The notes below the pieces were generated by a model, which was not told where the DNA came from, searched no databases, and worked only from the letters and a program-made list of their open reading frames with translations. Shown here one piece after another: positions 18,717-27,147 of a stretch of 64,000 bases of DNA. This DNA is from Flavobacterium sp. GTDB taxonomy: Bacteria > Bacteroidota > Bacteroidia > Flavobacteriales > Flavobacteriaceae. The stretch covers positions 51,696 to 115,695 of the forward strand of contig NZ_JAPZSP010000039.1 of NCBI RefSeq assembly GCF_027531705.1, read 5' to 3'. Numbering within the stretch: position 1 is the stretch's first letter; the number at the start of each line of letters is the position of its first letter. A program made the position numbers and the translations under genes.

Positions 18717-19916
18717 TTGAAGCTAAAACTACAAAATATCATTTTTAGTATAGCATTGCTTTATTCTTGTACTATTTTTGCACAAGATGTTTCTTTAATG
18801 GCTCAATTTAATGGTCGATATGACTTTACATTTATAGGAAACACATTAAATCCTCAAGAAAATTCTTTTCAAACATCACCATCTATATTACCGAGTTCTT
18901 CTGCAACATTAAACTTAGACTCTAAATCAGTAATAAAAAACGCTTACTTATATTGGGCAGGTTCTGGAACAGGCGATTTTGAAATCACATTAAACTCAAC
19001 TTCAATAACTGCCGAAAGAACATTTGCATATCAAAGAAACAATTTTGGACTACTATTAGATTATTTTAGTGCTTTTAAAGATATAACCGAATTGGTAAAA
19101 CAAACTGGAAATGGTATTTACACTTTATCAAACCTTGATATAAGTGACGTAATTGATGATCATTTTACCAGAAAAACAAATTTTGCAGGCTGGGCTATAA
19201 TTATTATTTATAAAAATAATAACATACCAGTAACTCAAATAAATGTTTATGATGGACTACAAGCGGTTCCCAATGCTTTATCAATTAATTTAACAAATAT
19301 AGAAGTTGTAAATAATTTAGATTCCAAAATTGGTTTTGTTGCTTGGGAAGGCGATTCAAATATTCGTGTTACAGAAACATTAAAAATTAATGATTATGTA
19401 GTTGAACAATTACCATTAAATCCAGCAAACAATGCTTTTAACGGAACAAACAGTATTACTGGAAGCTCAACTCTATACAATATGGATTTAGATATTTATG
19501 ATATTCAGAATTACGTTCAAAAAGATGATACTTCTATGGACATTGAACTTACTTCTGGTCAAGATGTTGTAATGATTAATGCGGTTGTAACTAAATTTAC
19601 TGCCAAAAAAAATCCTCCAATAATTCATAATTATATCTCTGCAAATGGTGATGATATAAATCCTACGTTCTCAATTGAAGGCTTACGAGATGTTTTTCTT
19701 AATTTTGAAATAGAAATTTACAATCGTTGGGGACAATTAGTTTGGACAGGAGATAATTCAACTCCAGATTGGGATGGTTTATCAAATCAAGAAATTAGAT
19801 TTGATTCAACTACTATTTCGCCTAGAGATACTTATTTTTATATTCTCCATTTGAATGATCCTGATTATCAAACACCACTAATAGGATATTTATATTTATT
19901 TAGAAAGAATCAATAG
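18717..19916 (+). CDS. Secreted protein with T9SS type B (gliding-motility-associated) C-terminal domain
   Basis: 399 residues from a TTG start at 18717; an in-frame stop at 18702 and no ATG leave this as the only start giving a complete signal peptide (residues 1-22, ends CTIFAQ). The bulk (25-300) is beta-rich and unassigned. The C-terminal ~95 residues (NYISANGDDINPTF, then EIYNRWGQLVWTGDN and GYLYLFRKNQ at the end) match the CHU_C/type B sorting domain used for export by the type IX secretion system and cell-surface attachment. It faces away from the polysaccharide locus. Function unknown, probably a surface adhesin or structural protein. Confidence 0.8.
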   Translation: MKLKLQNIIFSIALLYSCTIFAQDVSLMAQFNGRYDFTFIGNTLNPQENSFQTSPSILPSSSATLNLDSKSVIKNAYLYWAGSGTGDFEITLNSTSITAERTFAYQRNNFGLLLDYFSAFKDITELVKQTGNGIYTLSNLDISDVIDDHFTRKTNFAGWAIIIIYKNNNIPVTQINVYDGLQAVPNALSINLTNIEVVNNLDSKIGFVAWEGDSNIRVTETLKINDYVVEQLPLNPANNAFNGTNSITGSSTLYNMDLDIYDIQNYVQKDDTSMDIELTSGQDVVMINAVVTKFTAKKNPPIIHNYISANGDDINPTFSIEGLRDVFLNFEIEIYNRWGQLVWTGDNSTPDWDGLSNQEIRFDSTTISPRDTYFYILHLNDPDYQTPLIGYLYLFRKNQ

Positions 19917-19917
19917 T

Positions 19918-20760
19918 TTAGTTAAAAACCTCTTCATTTTCGCCATCAAAACTTGCAAAAACCATACTTGGATGTGAATCTTGGTGGAAAATATTTCCGT
20001 TTTTATCGATAGCGATTGCACCTGCAAAACCATCGTAAGGTTTTAGTTCATCAAATGTTTTTTCGAAAGCTTTTTCTAATGAAAATCCATCAGTTACACG
20101 TGTCACGATTTTGGCCGCTACTGCTCCACTCACAATATCTTCTCCAACACCTGTTAAACTTACGCCACAAAAAGAGTTAGCATAATTACCCGCAACAGTT
20201 GCCGAATCAGAAATTCTTCCGGGAATTTCAAATCCTTTTCCACCAGTTGATGTTGCTGCTGCAATTTTTCCGTTTTTGTCTATTGCTACACAACCAACAG
20301 TTCCTGTTCCAGTTGAAGCAAGTTTGGTTTCATATTCAGCTTTTCGTTGTGGAATTTCTGTTGAGAATTTTTCAAATCCGTGTTGTCTTGCAAAATTGGT
20401 TGCACCACTTCCACCCAAAACTCTATCGTCAACATTCATTAATACTTGTGCAACTTGAATTGGATTCTTTACTTCTTCAATATTGATAACACCACTCATT
20501 TTCTGAGTTTCGCCATCCATCAAAGAAGCACTCATTCTAATTTTTCCGTCACTTTGAATTTGCGAACCAATTCCGGCATTAAACAATTCATCATCTTCCA
20601 ATAATGAAACTGCGTAAACCACTGTTTCAACAGCAGAATGATTTTGTAAATAAGCATACGAATCTTTTACAATTCGCAACAAAGCTTGTTGTTTAGCAAC
20701 TTTTGTTTCGTGATTGGTTGAAGATTCTGAGAAAAAACCGCCGTGAATGATTACCTTCAT
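19918..20760 (-). CDS. iaaA: Isoaspartyl peptidase / L-asparaginase (Ntn-hydrolase, plant type)
   Basis: 280 residues, made as a precursor that self-cleaves to alpha and beta subunits. The N-terminus MKVIIHGGFF and NAGIGSQIQSDGKIRMSASL match the family; TGTVGCVAIDKNG (about 153-165) contains the new N-terminal threonine nucleophile, and TGGKGFEIPGRISDSATVAG supplies substrate-binding residues. It hydrolyses beta-aspartyl dipeptides and asparagine. It is 58 bp downstream of cyanophycinase on the same strand; cyanophycinase releases beta-Asp-Arg dipeptides that this enzyme splits, so the pair would complete cyanophycin breakdown. An intercistronic stem (TTTATAGTTG/CAGCTATAAA) lies between them. 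Confidence 0.88.
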   Translation of the reverse strand: MKVIIHGGFFSESSTNHETKVAKQQALLRIVKDSYAYLQNHSAVETVVYAVSLLEDDELFNAGIGSQIQSDGKIRMSASLMDGETQKMSGVINIEEVKNPIQVAQVLMNVDDRVLGGSGATNFARQHGFEKFSTEIPQRKAEYETKLASTGTGTVGCVAIDKNGKIAAATSTGGKGFEIPGRISDSATVAGNYANSFCGVSLTGVGEDIVSGAVAAKIVTRVTDGFSLEKAFEKTFDELKPYDGFAGAIAIDKNGNIFHQDSHPSMVFASFDGENEEVFN

Positions 20761-20818
20761 TTTTTTAGTTTATGTTTTTTGGTTTTATAGTTGACAACCA
20801 GCTATAAACAACAAACTT

Positions 20819-21691
20819 TTATACATATTGAGACGAATGAATTTGCATTTTGAAAGTATCTAAATCAAAAGTGTCGTGTTTACTCATTACGTGTGTTACC
20901 AGATGGTTGATAGAAATTGGTTTTCCTAATTCAACTTGAGTTAAATTGGTGTCTTTTACTTCGCGACCATCAACTAATATTACAAGTCCAGAACCGATTG
21001 CTTCCATTTGGCGACCATTTTTTATTAGCAATCCTGTGTCTTCTCCTAAACCAATTCCTAAAACTTTTGGATTTCCTACAACTGCTTGGAATAATCTTCC
21101 TATTCTGCCACGCTGTACAAAATGAGTATCGATAACAACATCGTCTATTAATCCTAAACCAGAAGTTATTTTAACTTCACCTTTTAGCAATGCTTCTTGA
21201 CTGCTCCCTTGGTAAATCATACTGTTAGAAGCCGCAGCTGCACCTGCAGAAGTTCCTGCATAGATGAAATCTTCGTTTCTGTATTTATCAATTAAAATGT
21301 CATCAAAAGGAGTTCCTCCCAAAATTGAGGTTAGTCGAAGTTGGTCACCACCAGTAAACATAACAACATCTGCAGCTTTTAATCTTTCTAAAACTTCAGG
21401 TTCTGATGCTTGTTCTCTTCTTTCTATATATAAAACATCAACATTATTGGCTCCTAAATAACTGAAAGCTTTTACGTATTCTGGTCCAATTTCTCTTGGA
21501 ATTTTGGATGCCGTTGTAATAACTTCTATTCGAGATAACTCTTTATTTTTAGATTCGTTGATGATTCTTTTTAGGATACCTTCTTCAAAGAAATTCAAAT
21601 TCTTTGCAGCGTTTTGATCCAAATTTGTTTCAGAAAAACTGCCTTTATCGACAGCTCCGCCTATTATGATTAATTTTCCGTGTATTTCCAT
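20819..21691 (-). CDS. cphB: Cyanophycinase (peptidase S51)
   Basis: 290 residues, serine exopeptidase that breaks the Asp-Arg polymer cyanophycin to beta-Asp-Arg. GKLIIIGGAVDKGSFSE at the N-terminus, VVMFTGGDQLRLTS in the middle and the nucleophile elbow IYAGTSAGAAAAS (near residue 143-155, Ser in GTSAGA) are the family motifs; IDTHFVQRGRIGRL carries the conserved His-containing segment. Cytoplasmic. Co-directional with the isoaspartyl peptidase. Cyanophycin synthetase (CphA), often the third gene in Flavobacteriaceae, is not adjacent and is absent from the window. Confidence 0.9.
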   Translation of the reverse strand: MEIHGKLIIIGGAVDKGSFSETNLDQNAAKNLNFFEEGILKRIINESKNKELSRIEVITTASKIPREIGPEYVKAFSYLGANNVDVLYIERREQASEPEVLERLKAADVVMFTGGDQLRLTSILGGTPFDDILIDKYRNEDFIYAGTSAGAAAASNSMIYQGSSQEALLKGEVKITSGLGLIDDVVIDTHFVQRGRIGRLFQAVVGNPKVLGIGLGEDTGLLIKNGRQMEAIGSGLVILVDGREVKDTNLTQVELGKPISINHLVTHVMSKHDTFDLDTFKMQIHSSQYV

Positions 21692-21781
21692 TCGGTAAAA
21701 ATAGGAAAATCATAAAAAAAATCAAGAAAAAAAGAGATTCTTTATAAACATGTTATTAAGATATTATTTTACTGTTATAAA

Positions 21782-21821
21782 ATCAAAAACCTTTGCCAAG
21801 TTGACTAAACTGTGACAAAGG
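21782..21821 (-). terminator. Probable terminator after tonB
   Basis: CCTTTG (21790-21795) pairs with CAAAGG (21816-21821), with an imperfect inner stem; on the minus strand the stem is followed by GGTTTTTGATTTT. It lies 28 bases beyond the stop of the tonB gene. Confidence 0.45.
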
Positions 21822-21848
21822 CCTTAATTGAATTAATAAACTTCTAAA

Positions 21849-22673
21849 TTAACCTTTTTTAACTGTAATTGGTAATGTGAATTGAGTTCTTACTGGCTGA
21901 CCATCTTTTATGCCTGGTTTCCATTTGGTACGCAAAGATTTTAGAACACGAATAGCTTCTTTTCCTAGACCATAACCTGGATTTCTTAAAACTTTTACAT
22001 CGGTCATACTGCCATCTTTTTCTATTACGAAAGCAACATAAACACTAATATTTTCCGTTTCGTCCATTTCTGGTTTTTCGAAATTGTTGCCTACATACTC
22101 GTAGAACTTGTTGATTCCGCCTGGATATTCTGGTTGTTTATCTAACAAAGCTGTGATAACTGTGCCTTCAGGCTTTTTAGGTTCAACAATTGTTGACACT
22201 CCTGTTTTTCCTTCACCTTCAGAAGCATTCTTTGAAGTTCCAGTGCCACCTTCCACTCCATTTTCAGATGTTGTTGCTGCTTTTTTGGCTTCTTCATTGG
22301 TTTTTACATCAACAAATTTTTCATCTTTTTCAGCAATGACTGGATTTTTCAAATCTTCTTTTTTTACATCATCTTTAACTTCAGTTTTCTTCGCAGCTGG
22401 AAGCTTATGTTCAGGTTCTTTCTTTGTTGGTGGATAATAAATATCAACTTTTATAGCTGTATCAGGATTAAAGCCTTCAGGAAGAACTTCGACTGGATTA
22501 GCAAATGAACTTAGCGCAAAAACAAATCCAGAAAGGAAAACAATTCCGAAAAAGAAGGCTACAAGCGTGGTTCGAGAATTTTCTTGGCGTAATTGGTAAG
22601 CGCCATACTCTTTGTTCTTGCCTTCAAACACAAGATCAATCCACTTTTTTTCAAAGATACTTACTTTAGACAT
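21849..22673 (-). CDS. tonB: TonB-family energy transducer
   Basis: 274 residues. The N-terminus carries the Bacteroidota TonB signature FEGKNKEYGAYQLRQ (16-30), followed by one membrane helix (about 33-55). Then comes a Pro/Glu/Lys-rich periplasm-spanning region (80-175) and a C-terminal TonB domain (about 185-274) with PEYPGGINKFYEYV, VAFVIEKDGSMTDVKVLR and GIKDGQPVRTQFTLPI. It transmits proton-motive force from ExbB/ExbD to outer-membrane receptors; ExbB/ExbD are not in the window. Monocistronic by context, with a probable terminator downstream. Confidence 0.93.
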   Translation of the reverse strand: MSKVSIFEKKWIDLVFEGKNKEYGAYQLRQENSRTTLVAFFFGIVFLSGFVFALSSFANPVEVLPEGFNPDTAIKVDIYYPPTKKEPEHKLPAAKKTEVKDDVKKEDLKNPVIAEKDEKFVDVKTNEEAKKAATTSENGVEGGTGTSKNASEGEGKTGVSTIVEPKKPEGTVITALLDKQPEYPGGINKFYEYVGNNFEKPEMDETENISVYVAFVIEKDGSMTDVKVLRNPGYGLGKEAIRVLKSLRTKWKPGIKDGQPVRTQFTLPITVKKG

Positions 22674-22912
22674 AATTATTAGATTTAATGGTTAAGTATC
22701 AATGCTACATAAGCGAATTTTTTAGAAAATAGAATTTAGAGTATAGAAAATAGATTTTATAAGTTATTTACATCATTAATAACGCAAAGATTATTCCGAT
22801 ATTGTGTGATTATCACAGTAAAAACAAAAATTTAATAAAGTATTAATTAAAATACTTGAATTTTAATAATTTTTTCTTAGAGCTACTGCATCGATTCAAT
22901 ACATAACCTAAC
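22674..22912. other. AT-rich upstream region of tonB; no gene seen
   Basis: The gap 22674-22999 has no supportable reading frame. Its distal part holds the hairpin element at 22913-22995; the rest is A/T-rich and presumably contains the tonB promoter, but I cannot place boxes with confidence. Confidence 0.4.
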
Positions 22913-22995
22913 TAACCCTGATAGGAGCAAACCGTCGTGCGGTGCGGATAGCAGGAAAAGGGAAAGCTACAATTCCCAAGCCATTCGTTTCTACT
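22913..22995 (-). ncRNA. Conserved intergenic hairpin element, copy 2 (Flavo-1-like)
   Basis: Shares AACCCTGATAGGAG, GATAGCAGGAA and AAGCCATTCGTTTCTA (plus-strand reading) with the copies at 1381, 48391 and 58401. The centre, CGTCGTGCGGTGCGG, differs from the A/T hairpins of two other copies. In the direction of the sigma-factor transcript it begins 5 nt after the stop codon. Confidence 0.5.
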
Positions 22996-22999
22996 AAAA

Positions 23000-23551
23000 T
23001 TACTGTTTGCTTTGGATGATTTCTGCCAATAGTTTTTTGGCGCGAAGTAATTTGATTTTGACGTTGCTCAAAGGTTCGTTGAGTTGTTCTGCAATTTCCT
23101 GATAGCTCATTTCTTGAAAATAACGCAACTGAATAACTTCTTGATAATGAGGTTTTAACTCTTTGATAAATTGAAGTAATTGCGAAAGATTTTGCTCAAT
23201 AATTAGTTCATCTTCGGCAGATGGTGATGTGTCAGCAACGTTGTAAGCTTGTTGGTCTTCTTCGTCGGTAATTTCGACAAAAAGTGATGTTTTTTTCTTG
23301 CGAAGTAAGTCGATGTGCACATTTTTGGCAATGGCAATCAACCAAGTATTAAATTGAAATTCAGGGTTGTAAGTCGAAATTTTATCGAATGCTTTTGAAA
23401 AAGTTTCTATGGCAATATCTTCGGCATCGGTTTCATTTTCGGTACGTTTGAGCATAAAACCATAGACTTCGTTCCAGTAATAATCTAGCAAATAAGTAAA
23501 AGCAACTTGGTCGCCCTTTTTAGCTTTTTCGATATAGGGATTTATTTCCAC
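23000..23551 (-). CDS. RNA polymerase sigma factor, ECF (sigma-70) family
   Basis: 183 residues with region 2 at about 8-75 (VYGFMLKRTENETDAEDIAI, then ETFSKAFDKI for core binding and -10 recognition) and region 4 at about 120-180 (YFQEMSYQEIAEQLNEPLSN, helix-turn-helix for the -35 element). No anti-sigma gene adjoins it. Its start overlaps the last 10 bp of the glycosyltransferase gene upstream, so they are co-transcribed. Target genes unknown; possibly it reports on envelope synthesis, by context only. Confidence 0.9.
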   Translation of the reverse strand: MEINPYIEKAKKGDQVAFTYLLDYYWNEVYGFMLKRTENETDAEDIAIETFSKAFDKISTYNPEFQFNTWLIAIAKNVHIDLLRKKKTSLFVEITDEEDQQAYNVADTSPSAEDELIIEQNLSQLLQFIKELKPHYQEVIQLRYFQEMSYQEIAEQLNEPLSNVKIKLLRAKKLLAEIIQSKQ

Positions 23552-24651
23552 TGAACTGGTTTTGAGAAAATATTAGTGATAAAAACATTAAATTGTGTCA
23601 AAATAAGTACAATTTCGATAATCGGAAACCAATACATTACGTCTTTTTCTTTGAGTTTTCCAGCGGCAAATCCCATTGAAATCCAAGCCGTTAAATATCT
23701 AAAACCTATCAAACTAACGACTATAATCCATTGGTATTGAAACGCTAACAAAATCATAGGTAGAATAAAAAAAGTTAGTTGCGAAAGATAAAAAACTGCC
23801 AATTGTGTTCTATCGAATGATTTGTAATGTTTAGCTGTTGCTACATGTCTTCGTTTTTGTCTGAACCAATCGCCAAAAGTGGTTTTGGGTTTAGAAAAAG
23901 TAAAACTATCAGGCGAATAGCAAATCGTTGTATTAGCTGCATTTGCCGCTTGATTAACAAACAAATCGTCGTCGCCAGAACGAATTTTCATGTGATCCAT
24001 AAAACCTCTAACTCTGAAAAATTCTTCTCTTTTGTAAGCCATATTTCGACCAACACCCATAAAAGGTTTGCCAGCTTTTGACCAAGCAAAATATTGTGTT
24101 GCAGTTAATAACGTTTCAAAACGAATAATCTTATTAAAGAACGAACCTTTTATTTTTTCGTAAGCTCCATAACCCAAAACAATAGTTTTTTCTTTTGAAA
24201 ATTGAGCGCTCATTTCGTTAATCCATTCAGTTGTTTTTGGATAACAATCGGCATCGGTGAAAAGCAAATATTCGTTTTTAGCCGCTTTGATTCCAAGTGT
24301 TAATGCGAATTTTTTATTGCCCCAAAAAGCTTCGTTATTTTCAACTTTAACTAACTTTATATTAGAATATTGCTTTTCGTATTGTTCAAAAATTTCTAGG
24401 GTTTCATCTCTAGAAGCATCATCGATAAGGACAATTTCAAAATCGGGATAATTTTGTTGCAAAAGAAGTGGCACAAAGTTTTTTACATTTTCTTCTTCGT
24501 TTTTAGCACAAACAATTATAGAAATTGGTAACTTTTTAGGTGTATTATTTTGAGGTTTAGTAAATGAAAATTTACCAAAAATTAGTATGTAATACACAAA
24601 TTGAATGGTGACAATTGCAATAAAAATATAAAAAAGTACTTGTAAAATCAT
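23542..24651 (-). CDS. Membrane glycosyltransferase family 2
   Basis: 369 residues. A membrane helix at residues 3-24 precedes a GT2 catalytic domain: PISIIVCAKNEEENV, IVLIDDASRDETLE (nucleotide binding), LLFTDADCYP (DxD motif) and RQKRRH (the Q/RxxRW-like motif of processive enzymes, last residue altered). Two or three further helices follow (about 278-360). The catalytic domain faces the cytoplasm. The product could be a polysaccharide or glycolipid. It is translationally linked to the ECF sigma factor downstream. Confidence 0.87.
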   Translation of the reverse strand: MILQVLFYIFIAIVTIQFVYYILIFGKFSFTKPQNNTPKKLPISIIVCAKNEEENVKNFVPLLLQQNYPDFEIVLIDDASRDETLEIFEQYEKQYSNIKLVKVENNEAFWGNKKFALTLGIKAAKNEYLLFTDADCYPKTTEWINEMSAQFSKEKTIVLGYGAYEKIKGSFFNKIIRFETLLTATQYFAWSKAGKPFMGVGRNMAYKREEFFRVRGFMDHMKIRSGDDDLFVNQAANAANTTICYSPDSFTFSKPKTTFGDWFRQKRRHVATAKHYKSFDRTQLAVFYLSQLTFFILPMILLAFQYQWIIVVSLIGFRYLTAWISMGFAAGKLKEKDVMYWFPIIEIVLILTQFNVFITNIFSKPVQWK

Positions 24652-24729
24652 AACACAAATGTTGTTTCAAGCTTAAAATTTGAGACGGTGCAAAAGTATA
24701 AAATTCAATTAGGAATAACGAATTATGAA

Positions 24730-25233
24730 TTAGGATTTTTTAATTTGGTACAAAACACCGTCGTGCAAATGAAAAGTGAAATGTTTTACGTAGCTCATTC
24801 CAAGTTTTTCTAACACTTTTATTGAGGCAATATTGGCTTCCATTGCTCTGCCGACAATAGTTTGCAAATTCAGTTTTTCAAATCCGTACTCAATGCAAGC
24901 TTTGGCAGATTCTGTTGCGTAACCTTTGCTCCAATGTTTTTTGAAAAAGCGAAATCCGATGTCAACTTCGTCAGTTTCTGGTGAATATTTTAATCCACAC
25001 CATCCTAGAAATTCTTCGTTTGATTTAGCAATCACTGCCCAACGACCATAACCGTATTCTTGATAAGGATTGTAATTTTCTAAAAATGATTCGGCGTCTT
25101 TTATAGAATCAAAAGCTTTATCACCAGTGTATTTTATTACATCTTCATCAGAGTTTAGCAAATAGAAGTTTTCATCATCAGCAACCGATAATTCTCTTAG
25201 ATAAAGACGATTGGTTTCAATTACTTTTTTCAT
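24730..25233 (-). CDS. GNAT N-acetyltransferase (RimJ/RimL type)
   Basis: 167 residues, one GNAT domain: ETNRLYLRELSVADDENFY at the start, WAVIAKSNEEFLGWCGL (strand beta-4), then KKHWSKGYATESAKACIEYG, the acetyl-CoA pyrophosphate-binding loop, and EANIASIKVLEKLGM, the usual Asn-containing C-terminal motif of RimJ/RimL-like enzymes. Acetylates an amino group on a protein or small molecule; substrate not predictable. Monocistronic by spacing. Confidence 0.87.
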   Translation of the reverse strand: MKKVIETNRLYLRELSVADDENFYLLNSDEDVIKYTGDKAFDSIKDAESFLENYNPYQEYGYGRWAVIAKSNEEFLGWCGLKYSPETDEVDIGFRFFKKHWSKGYATESAKACIEYGFEKLNLQTIVGRAMEANIASIKVLEKLGMSYVKHFTFHLHDGVLYQIKKS

Positions 25234-25250
25234 TTATAAATAACTATTTT

Positions 25251-25284
25251 AACACAGATTACACAAATTTTCACAAATTATTGG
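25251..25284. repeat. Dispersed CACAGATT-type repeat
   Basis: AACACAGATTACACAAATT and the following bases resemble the inverted repeat at 26327-26386 and the larger one at 58108-58184. It lies between the acetyltransferase start and the murB stop. Confidence 0.4.
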
Positions 25285-25299
25285 AATCTTAACAGTCAA

Positions 25300-26313
25300 T
25301 TAAATCACATTAACTTCAGCCTCAATAGCAATTCCGTATTTGTCGAAAACTGTTTTTTGAACGTATCTTGATAAAGCTAAAATATCTTGACCAGTTGCAT
25401 TTCCGTAATTTACTAAAACTAGTGCTTGGTTTTTGTGAACGCCAGCATCGTCTTTTCTGTAGCCTTTTAATCCCGCGTGTTCAATTAGCCAACCAGCTGG
25501 CACTTTGACTTCGGTTGGAGAAACTTCAAAGAATTTTACATCTGGAAATTTTTGTTGGACTTTTTCAAAAAGTTCTTTGGAAATAATTGGATTTTTGAAA
25601 AAACTTCCACTGTTTCCTAATTCTTTTGGATCGGGTAATTTACTTTGACGAATAGCAATAACAGCATTGGAAACGTCTTTTAAAGTTGGAATTGTAACGT
25701 TTTGTTTTTCCAATTCTTTTGTGATGTCGCCATACGAAGTATTGATTTTGTGATTGCGTTTTGTAAGTTTGAAAATCACAGAAGTAATCACAAATTTATC
25801 TTTAGCTTCATGTTTGAAAATGCTTTCTCTATAACCAAAACTACATTCTTCTTTTGTGAAAGTTTTCATTTCTTGAGTCAGCAAATTCATGGCATCGCAC
25901 GAAATAAATGTATCTTTAATTTCGGTTCCGTAAGCGCCAATATTTTGAACCGGTGTTGTACCAACATTACCCGGAATTAACGACATATTTTCTAATCCAC
26001 CGAAATTTTGATCGATTGTCCAAAGAACAAATTCGTGCCAATTTTCGCCTGCTTGACTTTCAACCCATACGAAATCGTCATCTTCTTTTATGATTTTTTT
26101 TCCTTTTAAATCAACATGAATTACCAAAGCATCAATATCTTGGGTTAGTAACATATTACTTCCACCACCAAGTATGAACTTTTTGTCATCGTTATGTTTT
26201 TCTAAAACTGACTTTAATTCAGCTAGATTATGAATAGCAACAAATTGTTTTGCATTGGCTTCGATACCAAAAGTGTTGTATTTTTTTAAAGGGAAATTTA
26301 ATTCAATTTTCAT
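25300..26313 (-). CDS. murB: UDP-N-acetylenolpyruvoylglucosamine reductase (type I MurB)
   Basis: 337 residues. FAD/NADPH enzyme that reduces enolpyruvyl-UDP-GlcNAc to UDP-MurNAc in peptidoglycan synthesis. FAD-binding: FILGGGSNMLLTQD (near 45-58) and PVQNIGAYGTEIKD; catalytic Arg in FGYRESIFK, catalytic Ser in LGNSGSFFKNP, and Glu in the C-terminal EAEVNVI. Length and the tail fit the E. coli-like type I enzyme. It stands alone, flanked by CACAGATT-type repeats on both sides. Confidence 0.95.
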   Translation of the reverse strand: MKIELNFPLKKYNTFGIEANAKQFVAIHNLAELKSVLEKHNDDKKFILGGGSNMLLTQDIDALVIHVDLKGKKIIKEDDDFVWVESQAGENWHEFVLWTIDQNFGGLENMSLIPGNVGTTPVQNIGAYGTEIKDTFISCDAMNLLTQEMKTFTKEECSFGYRESIFKHEAKDKFVITSVIFKLTKRNHKINTSYGDITKELEKQNVTIPTLKDVSNAVIAIRQSKLPDPKELGNSGSFFKNPIISKELFEKVQQKFPDVKFFEVSPTEVKVPAGWLIEHAGLKGYRKDDAGVHKNQALVLVNYGNATGQDILALSRYVQKTVFDKYGIAIEAEVNVI

Positions 26314-26326
26314 ATGGTCTTTTTTT

Positions 26327-26386
26327 AAACACAGATTTCACAAATTATCACAAATTGAATCTGTGTAAATTTGTGAAATTGTGTTT
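26327..26386. repeat. CACAGATT-type inverted repeat between murB and the DUF2461 gene
   Basis: AAACACAGATTTCACAAATT is mirrored by AATTTGTGAAATTGTGTTT, giving a long imperfect hairpin that fills the gap, ending one base before the stop codon of the DUF2461 gene. Same word family at 25251 and 58108. Confidence 0.55.
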
Positions 26387-27061
26387 CTAATCTTCTGTTT
26401 CTAGAGCACGACTCAAAAAGTCATTCATTGGTTTTAATGTGATTAATTTTTGAGCAATGATTTTACTAAAATCTTTATCGGTAAAAAGTTTATCATCAAT
26501 TTTGCTTGAAGTTGTGAAACTTTTTAACTTTAAAAATTCAATTGCTGGATGATTTGGATCGAAATCTTTTGGTGCTTTTTTCAAGATGGTATTTTCACTT
26601 CTATCCAATTCATTAAATTCTTTTTTGAAATTTTTATTGGAAACTATTGCTTCTAAATCATCATGAAAAAACTCAATTTCTTTACGAATCAACTTCAATT
26701 CATTTGGTTCTGGACACCAAACACCACCAGCAATAAAGCAATTTCCTTTTTCGTAATGAATGTAATAACCTGGACTGTTTTTTCGGTTTTTATTTTGACT
26801 CATCCAAACGCCCATATTGGTTTTATAAGGAGATTTATCTTTACTAAAACGAATATCACGATTGATTCGAAACGTACAATTTTTAACTTCCAAAGGTTCC
26901 AATGATTTGTCCAATGGCTTCATTTCTGTCAAAATTGAAGTTATAAAGTTATGATAGTCTTTCTTGTAACTTTCATATCTTTTTTTGTTTTCATGCATCC
27001 ATTCGGTGTTGTTGTTTGCAATCAAATCGGCTAAAAATTGTAGTGCTTCTTTTGTAATCAT
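26387..27061 (-). CDS. DUF2461 family protein
   Basis: 224 residues matching the DUF2461 (TIGR02453) family: FLADLIANNNTEWMHENKKR at the N-terminus, CTFRINRDIRFSKDKSPYKT in the middle and GNCFIAGGVWCPEPNELKLI. The family is widespread, soluble and uncharacterised; no catalytic residue is known to me. The gene is single, and its ends abut two different kinds of repeat: the CACAGATT hairpin downstream and GTTTAGAAG-type repeats upstream. Confidence 0.85.
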   Translation of the reverse strand: MITKEALQFLADLIANNNTEWMHENKKRYESYKKDYHNFITSILTEMKPLDKSLEPLEVKNCTFRINRDIRFSKDKSPYKTNMGVWMSQNKNRKNSPGYYIHYEKGNCFIAGGVWCPEPNELKLIRKEIEFFHDDLEAIVSNKNFKKEFNELDRSENTILKKAPKDFDPNHPAIEFLKLKSFTTSSKIDDKLFTDKDFSKIIAQKLITLKPMNDFLSRALETED

Positions 27062-27065
27062 GTTT

Positions 27066-27134
27066 TTAGTTTAGAAGTTTAAGAGTTTAAAAGTTTAAAA
27101 GTTTTGAGAATTACTCTTAACTTTTATTTCCAAA
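27066..27134. repeat. GTTTAGAAGTTTAAGAG-type repeat
   Basis: GTTTAGAAGTTTAAGAGTTT is repeated with variation and partly mirrored by TCTTAACTTTTATTTCCAA. A close relative is at 35970-36035 between the WbqC and lepB genes. Confidence 0.5.
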
Positions 27135-27147
27135 CTCCAAACTATTT

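Noticed and set aside
20767..20815. Terminator between cyanophycinase and isoaspartyl peptidase genes
   Set aside because: A 10-bp stem is present, but no T-tract follows on the minus strand, so read-through is expected.
22913..22995. tRNA or small structured gene in the GC-richer patch
   Set aside because: No cloverleaf or CCA-like end; the sequence aligns instead with the other three copies of the intergenic element.
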